NCBI GenBank assembly: GCA_910591455.2 | Contig: OU342821.1 | Coordinates: 2,909,501-2,973,500, forward strand | DNA length: 64,000 bases | Source: Pholis gunnellus | Taxonomy: Eukaryota; Chordata; Actinopteri; Perciformes; Pholidae | Reading direction: 5' to 3' | Part shown: one piece after another, positions 44,461-55,503 of the stretch | Layout: each line of letters starts with the position of its first letter | How positions within the stretch are numbered: the first letter of the stretch is position 1 | Notes under the pieces: generated by a model | What the model saw: only the letters and a program-made list of their open reading frames with translations | Databases searched by the model: none | Told to the model about the DNA's origin: nothing | Program-made: the position numbers and the translations under genes

Positions 44461-44625
44461 GCTAGAGCCAGTGTTCGGTTTGTCCGTTCTGGCCTGCTGT
44501 AGAAACATGGTGGTGCAATGGATGAGGATCTGCTAGTTATGTCGAAATATAAAAAATAAATAGCTTTTTGTAAGACAACAAAAACATAACGATTCTTATC
44601 ATATATGTTACACACTGTTCCTTTA
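44461..44625 (-). repeat. Dispersed fish repeat, family A copy 2 (inverted)
   Basis: On the minus strand it starts AAAGGAACAGTGTGTAACAT and ends in the ACCGAACACTGGCTCTAGC block, matching 49655-49925 with a large internal deletion. Confidence 0.75.
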
Positions 44626-44729
44626 AGCGTTAAAGCAGCAGGAAGGAAGGGCCTGAGATATCGTTATCTGTCCTTCGTAAAGCAGCCTTTTACTAAAGCA
44701 GCCGTATATGTAACCACTTAAACTGAACT

Positions 44730-45710
44730 GCCGGTGTTACTGTTCAACCAGGGACCCTGTTAACTGGCGACCTTCAGCCGAATGCGTCTGTTGTTGTCGC
44801 ACACAATGCCGCATTGTTTAGTTTTGAAATATAGTGTCAAACCTTCTCATTTAAAGTCTTTGGTGAAAACATACCGGAATCGACGTTGGAGCGTCTTTTG
44901 AGGAAATCTAGTCCACTCGAGTTTGAAACGTCGCTTGCTTGTTTATGTGTTGAAACAGGAAGGGAGCAAATTCCCCTTCCTTTGAAATAATAAAGTTGAT
45001 ATAAAAACAAACAAACACATAATCGTCTTTTTTTGACTGTGCCACAGAGAAGAACACTTCAAAATGCTGCATGGTAAACCGAAGTGCAGTCACAAGTTGA
45101 TCTTCCTCTGCGGTCACAAGTTGATCTGGTTACCTCCGCTCTTAGGAGCGACTACTGACTGTATTTTAGATTTGTGTGTATGCCTCCAGAATGTTGTTGT
45201 ATCTATTGTGGTGTAATGGCACTGCCTCTGGCTGCCAACTATTTTTCCACTCAATGATATGAGTTCGAATCCCGTATATACCTTTACATTTTATTTATTT
45301 ATTTTTTGACTGTGCCACAGAGTTCTTCTACGTAACACATGTTTCCACAAAACAGGCTCCAAAGACGATTATGTGTTTGTTTGTTTTTATATCAACTTTA
45401 TTATTTCAAAGGAAGGGGAATTTGCTCCCTTCCTGTTTCAACACATAAACAAGCAAGCGACGTTTCAAACTCGAGTGGACTAGTTTTCCTCAAAAGACGC
45501 TCCAACGTCGATTCCGGTATGTTTTCACCAAAGACTGTAAATGAGAAGGTTTGACACTGTATTGCAAAACTAAACAATGCGGCATTCACGAGGACAGCTA
45601 CGTGTTCTCTTCCCATTTGCAACAGCTGCCGTAGCTAGGACAACAACAGACGCATTCGGCTGAAGGTCGCCAGTTAACAGGGTCCCTGGTTGAACCGTAA
45701 CACCGGCTGC
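44730..45710. repeat. Long inverted repeat (arms about 300 and 350 bp, spacer about 330 bp)
   Basis: Left arm 44730-45030, right arm 45361-45710. Reverse-complement identity is high throughout: GCCGGTGTTAC, CAGGGACCCTGTTAACTGG, TTCAGCCGAATGCGTCTGTT, GGAATCGACGTTGGAGCG, GAGTTTGAAACGTCGCTTGC, GGAAGGGAGCAAATTCCCC and AAACACATAATCGTCTTT in the left arm all recur inverted. The right arm carries about 50 extra bases near 45590-45640. A TTTGACTGTGCCACAGAG phrase is repeated directly at both inner edges. The spacer contains a tRNA-like sequence. Confidence 0.92.
45199..45281 (+). tRNA. tRNA-like sequence or tRNA-derived pseudogene
   Basis: An A-box-like TGGTGTAATGG near 45209 and a B-box-like GAGTTCGAATCCC at 45261-45273 have tRNA-like spacing. 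GTATCTA at 45199 pairs with TATATAC at 45275 in six of seven positions as an acceptor stem. The anticodon arm and a mismatched T stem are poor, the variable region would be long, and the length is 83 bases. A real gene is unlikely; a SINE head or pseudogene is more probable. Confidence 0.35.
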
Positions 45711-45715
45711 TGAAC

Positions 45716-47199
45716 ACATTGCATTGAGAGGACAGCAGAGTCTGTAAGTAGAATTTGAAAAATGGACATTGTTCAAATAGCACGTAAAGCCTCCGTCTCG
45801 TTCTAAACACTTGTGGCATCTTGGAAAAATGTTGGATACATAGATTCCATTGTTTTCCAATTTAGGTAAAAGATATCCTCAAAGAAATTCAATTCAAATT
45901 TTTTTCTTTTTGGGGATTTGTGGCATAGCTACTGTGTTATACTGCGCAACAGACATGTATTGAGTTATCTACTTCTGCTGTTTAAAGAGGTGCACGACTT
46001 TTATTTTGCAGTGAAAATCAAGACCACAGAGATTAAAATGTGAAAGGAGCAAAGAAACGCGCTATAGCAGCCTGAGGTTCTGTATAAATACACGGAACAG
46101 CGGGTATGACGTTTCCCCCATGACACAGTAACATCAGAACTACGCAGCTCAGGGAAAGTCAAGTTGGATTCTCTGGGCAGCTACATCTTTATGAATCTTG
46201 ACATGTTCCTTGACCCCATGCCGTTGTCCATCGACGTCAAAGAAAAGTTGTCAGATAAAGACTTTAGTAGATACATCGTTTCTTAACTTTCTGACCGCAG
46301 CCCTGGTTTTAAGGACAAGTCTATTTTCGTCATTTTTGGCTGCTCTCGGCACTCGTACCATGACCGGAAAAATAGATCGGCAACAAACTCCAAACAGCGG
46401 TTGGCTTGAATGCGTTATTGCAAGCGATTTCTGACTCTAACGTAATTAACCAAAGCCTCTTGTGGCACAGCCAGACCTACCACCACAGCGCTCGGTCAGA
46501 GCCAGACAAACGGGGTGGCAACGATGTGTGGAACGCCATTTTAACGAGAAGGGAGCACAGACCTCGACAAAGGCACGATATGTTATGGTGCTTTGCAGTA
46601 TTGCACAATTATACATCCATGTGCACAATTGAGCAACCGTGGATTGCTGGAAGGTCTAAAACAAATGAGAATACAAGCTGATGTAGGCGCATACCTAACT
46701 AGTATGACTGAGGGTAAGATCCGACTGACGTTTAACGACCAGTTACCAGCAACTGAAAAGGCAGGCAGGCATATCAAGCGGTATGTCCAGTCAATGTACG
46801 GCGATAACATACGATATATACGAACGTACCTGTAGCCACGTGGGTTCACATGGTGTTCTGACTCAGCAGTCAGGAAAACAACTCGTCCACTGCTAGTTCA
46901 CCTGCGACACACGGAATTCCTCCAGCAGCCGGATTTAGAAAATAAAACTTAGTCAGATTTTCAGAATAATAGCACTATATTTAAGGAACTTGGTATTTGA
47001 CTATACAAATGCACCAAACGTATTATTTGTCATTCCACATTCGTGGGAACATATACATCCATAGAATTGCTCAGTTCCAGACCTCTAAGTCACCACTCGT
47101 GAGAGGAAGCGAGGCGACATCCGGACACAAACAAACAAATAATCAGGTATTGATGCAGTCGACACAGAGCCTGTCGTTAAACGTCTCATCTATGTAAGT
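45716..47199. other. Intergenic sequence with a decayed, unclassified reading frame
   Basis: Between about 46193 and 46835 the plus strand reads as a broken coding sequence, including an unbroken 80-codon piece at 46593-46835 with a SMTEGKIRLTFNDQLPA segment. I do not recognise a family. No splice structure or terminal repeats are visible. The rest is unremarkable. Confidence 0.25.
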
Positions 47200-47342
47200 G
47201 AGTGCGTGTAGTTTCTGTGAGCGTTACCTTTTTAGAGACGAAGCTTTTATTGTGAAAAGTGGAAGTGTGGTTGTCACTGATTATTACCAGCGAGTTATCT
47301 CTTCTATATCGGCGAGTGAAAGGCTTCGAGCGGCAGCGAACA
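47200..47342 (+). promoter_or_regulatory. Candidate untranslated first exon of pam
   Basis: A CpG-bearing stretch (TATCGGCGAGTG, CTTCGAGCGGCAGCG) ends at AACAG followed by GTACCC, a usable splice donor at 47343. The first translated pam exon at 54778 has an acceptor and an untranslated lead, so an upstream non-coding exon is required. This is the best-looking candidate but is inferred. Confidence 0.3.
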
Positions 47343-48655
47343 GGTACCCGTGTTATCTACACACATTATCTCTTTAAATGTCCCGTCGAGCTGAGTCGGA
47401 AGCTAAATACACACTTTAGACATCTTTTCTGACATGAATTACAGCTCACGTTCGATGTTTGACATGTCACAACACACAACGCACTAGATCAGCTAACGTT
47501 AGCTCCTGTACAATGCATGTATTAGTTAACATTACTTAAGGAGTTTACTTAGTGACAGTAAAGTGTATGTGTTTCTAATCTGTCGCGCGTGCCTGCTTAG
47601 ACAGAGGGTTCTGTGCGCTCTGTTTACATAGCACGTCACGGCTAGCTTAGCGCTAGGTAAAGATGGCTATTTGCATTTGACGCTTCTTGTTTTACGGAAG
47701 TTTAGGCGTCACATCGATGTAATCGTGAGTTAATGATGTGTTTGGGCGATGAAAATCTAAAACAATTAACTGTTAACATATTGAAATACACTAACATAAG
47801 TTGTAAATGTAGGTCTATTTGATTGATGCAGATGTTCCTTGATGAAGATGAACTTATCACAGTATTAGCGAACGCGACATCTTTGCTGTTATTGGAAATG
47901 GCCAGCTCTTACTTCTATATAACATCCGTGTTCTATAACGCTGCATTAATAAGATGCTTATAAATAAGGTTTTAGGTGGCTGTAGAAGTACATAAACGGG
48001 GACATTTTCAATCTTAAATCCTATTGGTTTTTTTATGGTGCAATACGTGCAGTGGTCCATTAGTGGGACGAGCCTTGTTTCCATAGTTTCCTCCATCTCC
48101 TCAGTAGGCAGTGATGTCAGCACAGCATCCCCTTTCACACTCCTCCTCTCTGTTATTCCCACCTTACTCTGGTATCAGCGATGAGTCACGAAGCCAGCTG
48201 AACATCTCAGTGATTTTTCCTTTGCCATACAAAAGCATCCTCTGGTTTTCAGGGTAAATGTGATATGAGCAGAGCTGAACCTCCATGGTGGTCAGCAGGG
48301 TCAGGATGTATGGAAAGCACCAGGGGATGTTGGATTTGTCAACTGTTGAAGAGATTTATGCCGTGGTTGCTATCAGTTTAATATCTCTGGGTGTATTAAA
48401 CAATTCATAACTTTTATAAATCAATGAGTATGACTGGCATAGGTTTGATCTTACTGTACATATATCATGAATGTGATGCAGTTCCTTTATTTATTAGCTA
48501 GTTAATCAACTGGATGAGAGAAAAGCAGATATTCCTGTGTGGTTGTTTTATCCACATACAGTAAACCACTGTTTAATCCAAATAAGTTACTTTATAACAA
48601 TGTATGTCACAATGCATGACTACACATTCTGTGGTAGAGAATGTTACTGTGTCTA
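47343..48655. other. Presumed pam intron 1, first part
   Basis: No coding exon or repeat family recognised. Short frames have no homology that I can name. Confidence 0.35.
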
Positions 48656-48663
48656 CTTATGAC

Positions 48664-49298
48664 TAGGGCTGGGTACCGAAAACCAGTTCCTATACGACCG
48701 GTGCCTACCGGACCGAAACGCGACGCAGATTTCGGTGCTTCCTTTCGGTGCCTGAGCCGATTGAAATACTTTTTTTACACTACTCTGATGACTCCGTCCT
48801 GGCAGCAGGTAACGATAGCTACCGTTTGTATCGCTACAGTAGCTAGCTAGCCATCAACCTTTTCACAGAGAAAATGCCGAAAGGTAAACGGTCAAAAGTG
48901 TGGCTGTATTTCACACAAAAAGATTCAAACAACGCGACGTGCAGCAAATGCAACAAAACAATTGCGTGTGTGTGTGTACAGAGTGTGTGTGTGTTTTGTA
49001 GTTATTTATATTTATTTAAGTATACTGTAAACTGTTGTTAACAGTTAACATACTGTTCATAGTTTGTAGTTAAAAAGTTTGAAGCTGTAGTTTGAAGCCA
49101 AGTGTTTTGTATTTCTTTATATTTATAGTATACTTTAAACAGTTAATATATTGTTCAATTTGAAGAAAAGAAATTTGCCTTGGCAATAAAAAAAGCCTTT
49201 CTTTAATGTCGTCAATCGTCATTTTGTGCTTTTCTTTTTTTTTTATGTATCGGTTCAGGCACCGGTATCGGAAAAAACCCAAACGATACCCATCCCTA
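48664..49298 (+). mobile_element. hAT element fragment with a BED zinc finger
   Basis: Starts TAGGGCTGGGTACCGAAAA, ends GATACCCATCCCTA (inverted termini), flanked by CTTATGAC (48656-48663) and CTTATAAC (49299-49306), a 7-of-8 hAT target duplication. An ATG at 48874 begins M-P-K-G-K-R-S, then VWLYFTQKDSNNATCSKCNK, the BED finger start of a hAT transposase. It runs out in a GT repeat at 48967. The remainder of the transposase is deleted, so this 635-bp copy is non-autonomous. Confidence 0.88.
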
Positions 49299-49654
49299 CT
49301 TATAACAGTAGGAGAGAAAAGTACACAGACAGGGAGTTAATCATTATGATAATGCGTGGTAATTGAGGACACAGGAGCAGGAAAGCAGGCTTTATACTGG
49401 TAGTTGATGCTGCTTTGTGAAGGTAAACGTGGAGTTATTTGGGAATGAATAAGTGCCGTTCAGTCAAGTAAACTTAGTGTGAATGGGGAATGACCATACT
49501 ACCCTTTAGTATTGCAATGTGTTTTACAGTTGGGGTGGGGGTGCATGTAATTGGCAAAGAATTTCAATGAAATTACAGTCATTCTACACTGCATTAGTTC
49601 ACCTAGTGGGCTTTTCCTCACGCATACAGTGGCTCCTCTGTTCTTACTTGGTTT

Positions 49655-49925
49655 GAAGGAACAGTGTGTAACATTTAGGGGGATTTCTTTGCTGAAATAT
49701 AATATAACATTCGTGAGAAGGTTGTATTAGTGTATAATGACCTAAAACTAAGAATTGTTGTGTTTTCGTTAGCTTAGAAAGAGCCATTTATATCTAGGGA
49801 GCGGGTCCTCTTCACAGAGTCCGCCATGTTGCACCGCCATGTTTCTACGGCAACCCAGAACGGACAAAACAACACTGGCTCTAGCAAGATGTTATTGCGT
49901 TTCTACGTTACCTTAAGGTATTGAT
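49655..49925 (+). repeat. Dispersed fish repeat, family A copy 3 (longest)
   Basis: GAAGGAACAGTGTGTAACAT, TAGGGGGATTTCTTTGC, GTTGTGTTTTCGTTAGCTTA, GGGAGCGGGTCCTCTTCAC, CCGCCATGTTGCACC, then the ACACTGGCTCTAGC block. It is the most complete of the three copies in the window. Confidence 0.8.
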
Positions 49926-51193
49926 GGGTACTGAAATCCGGTATTAAACAGGCCCTGGTGCAAGATTATTAAAGTAGTATTGATAAGCTCCAAGTTACTA
50001 TTACTTTTTATTGGCACTCTTTAATCTTTTGGTGTCATTTATTATTGCATTGCAGCGCTGAACTCCTCCAACTACACACATACAAACACACAGAGTAAAG
50101 TCAGCGTACAAAGCAGAGCGATGGATACACTGAAGTGAACCAGGTGAAGTAAAGATCACTTGAGTTGCCAGTGTAGTATTGTGTTAGGAGAAATAGTGTT
50201 GTGAGTTTATGTTTTGAACCTTATTGTCCATATGCTCAGGGAGTTGTTGAGTTATTTGAAAGGGAGTATCAGAAAACTGCACCTTAACATGTAGCAGTCA
50301 TTCTTGTTTTTTTAATTGGTGCCTTTTGTATTCAGTTCAGTAAAATAATGTTGTTAATTCAACGATCAATTTATTTGATTCCGATTCAAATGGTCCAGTA
50401 GACTTGATTTTCGATTAATTTTGATTCAATATCGATTAGATTAGTTATAAAAACAATACTGCTGGGATATTAAGACATTCTCCGAGAACTAATACTATAA
50501 ATTATACAAGGAGCCCTCTGACATGGTGCATTATTAAGAATATTAATGTTTACACTATGTGAACGAAAATTAATGTACTAATTAATGTTTGTGTATATAC
50601 ATATATATATATATATATATATTAGGACTGGGTTATATGGCTTATAAATAGGAATGGGTCATCATTGTCAAATAGTCATTAACTCGTAAAAATAATAATC
50701 ATTTGCAAAAAAAGCCTTAAAAAATATATTTTACCATCGCAGGTAGAGATGATCTGAAATTTATTTTAAAGATGTTATCCTTTTACATTGTTATTGTCCT
50801 ATGTAGTTATCTGCATACACATGCATATGACATAAGCAACCACATTTATTCAACTTCCTCACCAAAAACAACATTTTAAGATTACATTCGTAACCATCAT
50901 AATAACTTTATAAATGACTTCCTTCTTGTTGCACTCTCCCCTTTGCTGCTGTAAAACTGCAAATGTCCCTGCTGTTGGACTTATAAAGGATAATCTTATG
51001 TTTATTCAGCCAAACAGGACTGCGCTGCCCACCGGTTGCTAACAGCTAACGCTAACTAGCTCTCTTCCTGCAGATTTCAACCTGGATTTGTTGCTCATAA
51101 TGTAGCATAATCGAAGGAAAAATATAAGGGGCACTTAAGTGTTTGTCCACGAGAATAGGCATACATATATGAAAAGGTCCATCTCTGTCCAGA
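49926..51193. other. Presumed pam intron 1, middle part, with an AT microsatellite
   Basis: No exon recognised. ATTTTCGATTAATTTTGATT-type phrases at 50370-50450 suggest another hAT edge. An (AT)n run is at about 50598-50622. Confidence 0.4.
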
Positions 51194-54100
51194 CCACGGT
51201 CCACATAGCACATAGCACGGTCCACATAGCACGGTCCACATAACGCGGTCCACATAGCACGGTCCACATAACACGGTCCACATAACGCGGTCCACATAGC
51301 ACATAGCACAGACCACATAGCACGGTCCACATAGCACAGTCCACATGACACGGGCCACATAATGCGGTCCACATAGCACATAGCACGGTCCACATAGCAC
51401 GGTCCACATAACACGGTCCACATAACGCGGTCCACATAGCACATAGCACAGTCCACATAGCACGGTCCACATGACACGGTCCACATAACACCGGCCACAT
51501 AATGCGGTCCACATAGCACGGTCCACATAGCACGGTCCACATAACACGGTCCACATAACGCGGTCCACATAGCACATAGCACAGTCCACATAACACGGTC
51601 CACATAACACGGTCCACATAACGCAGTCCACATAGCACATAGCACAGTCCACATAGCACGGTCCACATAGCACGGTCCACATAGCACATAGCACGGTCCA
51701 CATAACGCGGCCCACATAGCACATAGCACGGTCCACATAGCACGGTCCACATAACACGGTCCACATAACACAGTCCACATAACGCAGTCCACATAGCACA
51801 TAGCACAGTCCACATAGCACGGTCCACATAGCACGGTCCACATAGCACATAGCACAGTCCACATAGCACGGTCCACATAGCACATAGCACGGTCCACATA
51901 ACACGGTCCACATAACACAGTCCACATAACGCAGTCCACATAGCACATAGCACAGTCCACATAGCACGGTCCACATAGCACGGTCCACATAGCACATAGC
52001 ACAGTCCACATAGCACGGTCCACATAGCACATAGCACGGTCCACATAGCATGGTCCACATAACACGGTCCACATAACGCGGTCCACATAGCACATAGCAC
52101 GGTCCACATAGCACGGTCCACATAGCACGGTCCACATAGCGCGGTCCACATAACGCGGTCCACATAGCGCGGTCCACATAACGCGGTCCACATAGCGCGG
52201 TCCACATAGCACGGTCCACATAGCACGGTCCACATAGCACAGTCCACATAGCACGGTCCACATAACGCGGTCCACATAACGCGGTCCACATAGCACATAG
52301 CACGGTCCACATAACACGGTCCACATAGCACATAGCACGGTCCACATAGCACGGTCCACATAGCATGGTCCACATAACGCGGTCCACATAACGCAGTCCA
52401 CATAGCACATAGCGCGGTCCACATAGCACATAGCACGGTCCACATAGCACGGTCCACATAGCATGGTCCACATAGCACGGTCCACATGACACGGTCCACA
52501 TAACACGGGCCACATAATGCGGTCCACATAGCACATAGCACGGTCCACATAGCACATAGCACGGTCCACATAACACGGTCCACATAACGCGGTCCACATA
52601 GCACATAGCACAGACCACATAGCACGGTCCACATAGCACAGTCCACATAGCACGGTCCACATGACACGGTCCACATAACACGGGCCACATAATGCGGTCC
52701 ACATAGCACATAGCACGGTCCACATAGCACGGTCCACATAACACGGTCCACATAACGCGGTCCACATAGCACATAGCACAGTCCACATAGCACGGTCCAC
52801 ATGACACGGTCCACATAACACGGGCCACATAATGCGGTCCACATAGCACATAGCACGGTCCACATAGCACGGTCCACATAACACGGTCCACATAACGCGG
52901 TCCACATAGCACATAGCACAGTCCACATAACACGGTCCACATAACGCGGCCCACATAGCACATAGCACGGTCCACATAACACGGTCCACATAACACAGTC
53001 CACATAACGCAGTCCACATAGCACATAGCACAGTCCACATAGCACGGTCCACATAGCACGGTCCACATAGCACATAGCACGGTCCACATAGCACGGTCCA
53101 CATAGCACATAGCACGGTCCACATAGCATGGTCCACATAACACGGTCCACATAACGCGGTCCACATAGCACATAGCACAGTCCACATAGCACGGTCCACA
53201 TGACACGGTCCACATAACACGGGCCACATAATGCGGTCCACATAGCACATAGCACGGTCCACATAGCACGGTCCACATAGCACGGTCCACATAGCACGGT
53301 CCACATAACGCGGTCCACATAGCGCGGTCCACATAACGCGGTCCACATAGCGCGGTCCACATAGCGCGGTCCACATGGCGCGGTCCACATGGCGCGGTCC
53401 ACATAACGCGGTCCACATAACGCGGTCCACATAGCACATAGCACGGTCCACATAACACGGTCCACATAGCACATAGCACGGTCCACATAGCACGGTCCAC
53501 ATAGCATGGTCCACATAACGCGGTCCACATAACGCAGTCCACATAGCACATAGCACGGTCCACATAGCATGGTCCACATAACGCGGTCCACATAGCACAT
53601 AGCACGGTCCACATAACGCGGTCCACATAGCACATAGCACGGTCCACATAACGCGGTCCACATAGCACATAGCATGGTCCACATAACGCGGTCCACATAG
53701 CACATAGCACGGTCCACATAACGCAGTCCACATAGCACATAGCACGGTCCACATAGCATGGTCCACATAACGCGGTCCACATAGCACATAGCACGGTCCA
53801 CATAACGCGGCCCACATAGCACATAGCACGGTCCACATAACGCGGTCCACATAGCACATAGCACGGTCCACATAGCACGGTCCACATAGCATGGTCCACA
53901 TAACACGGTCCACATAACGCAGTCCACATAGCACATAGCACGGTCCACATAGCACGGTCCACATAGCACATAGCATGGTCCACATAACGCGGTCCACATA
54001 ACGCGGTCCACATAACGCGGTCCACATAACACAGTCCACATAGCACGGTCCACATAACACGGTCCACATAACGCGGTCCACATAGCACATAACACGGTCC

Positions 54101-54470
54101 ACATAGCACATAGCACAGTCCACATAACACGGTCCACATAACGCGGTCCACATAGCACATAACACAGTCCACATAGCACGGTCCACATAACACGGTCCAC
54201 ATAACGCGGTCCACATAGCACATAACACAGTCCACATAGCACGGTCCACATAACACGATCCACATAACGCGGTCCACATAGCACATAGCACAGTCCACAT
54301 AGCACAGTCCACATAACACGGTCCACATAACGCGGTCCACATAGCACATAACACAGTCCACATAGCACGGTCCACATAACACGGTCCACATAACGCGGTC
54401 CACATAGCACATAGCACAGTCCACATAGCACATAGCACAGTCCACATAGCACGGTCCACATAACAGGGTC
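51194..54470. repeat. 3.3-kb satellite built from 7-base blocks (14- and 21-bp units)
   Basis: The array alternates two heptamers, ACATAGC (variants ACATAAC, ACATAAT, ACATGAC) and ACGGTCC (variants GCGGTCC, ACAGTCC, ACGGGCC). Units are 14 bp (one of each) or 21 bp (ACATAGC twice, then ACGGTCC). The rare variant ACATGAC occurs at 51343, 51469, 52484, 52659, 52799 and 53198; every interval (126, 1015, 175, 140 and 399) is a multiple of 7, so the register is kept. On the minus strand all three frames stay open over the whole array because no block combination makes a stop and 7 is not divisible by 3; these are not genes. The plus strand has TAG or TAA in each block. Confidence 0.97.
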
Positions 54471-54777
54471 AGAAAACTGTGCGGCTCCACTCTGCTCCAG
54501 ATACTAACAGCCGTAACTAACTGTCGCAAAATGTCCTTAAAGTGAGTGAGATCTGATTATTAAAGTTAAACATGTAAATACAAATAAATATTTTACAACA
54601 AATAGAATTTGGCTCTTACAACATGCTTTTTCAGGTGGCTGTTCCACTAAGTGTAAATTGCAATCCTTGCAACACTACCTTCAGCACTCTCCTATCCCCA
54701 CTCCTCAACCAAGCTGAGCAAAGAAACAGATGTGTGCACTCTCTTGGGCAATTAACCCACCTCGTCTTTTCCTACAG

Positions 54778-55465
54778 GATACTGACATCCCGGCAGCAGC
54801 AGCAAAACGAGCTGTAATAACCACAGGCATGATGGGAGTCCCTGTGCTCTGTGTGGTGGTGCTAGCATTCATCTGTAACAGCCACACCCTGGAAGTACAA
54901 AACCCTCTCTACAGGTTCAAAAGGTAAGAAATAAAAAACTATTTTTGTTGTGGAAATAATGGATTGGAGATGTAAAATATACTTTTGTAAAGTTTAAGCT
55001 GGGTTGGAAATTACCTTTTTGTCTACCTGTCACTGTGACTGGTGGGTAAAAAAATCTACCAGGCACTCAATAGATTATCATTGTTTTTTTGGCTGGTGAG
55101 TGAAGCAAATCTAGTAGGCACTTGCGTATTTTACCAGCATTTGGTTGGTAGCTGGTGCTAATTTACAAAATCTGGAAGGGATGGATGGATGGATGGATGG
55201 ATGGATGTATTAAAGAAATATCTTGATTGCCTTCACCAAACAAATAGAGAAATTAATAATTTAGTTTTCAGTGGTCATGCTGAAAGATATACAGCTGGTT
55301 CACGAAAAAGGATACGATGAAAAAGGACCATTAAACACCGGAATTTCAAATGATGGCCCCCATGTAAATACAAAGACCACACAAATATAATTAATGCACC
55401 TTTGACTGGTATTTTATAATTTACTAGATTGCTGTGGATATTGCAACAAAATATTTACATATACA

Positions 55466-55503
<38 letters not shown>

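Noticed and set aside
45199..45281. A functional tRNA gene
   Set aside because: The anticodon arm is not convincing and the T stem has mismatches; annotated only as tRNA-like with low confidence.
51194..54470. CRISPR-like array
   Set aside because: There are no unique spacers between repeats and the context is a vertebrate genome; it is a plain satellite.
51052..54529. Three overlapping minus-strand frames of about 1100 codons, superficially a giant Cys/Trp-rich repeat protein
   Set aside because: They are translations of a heptamer satellite in three registers at once; a real gene would favour one. No other exon or family homology.
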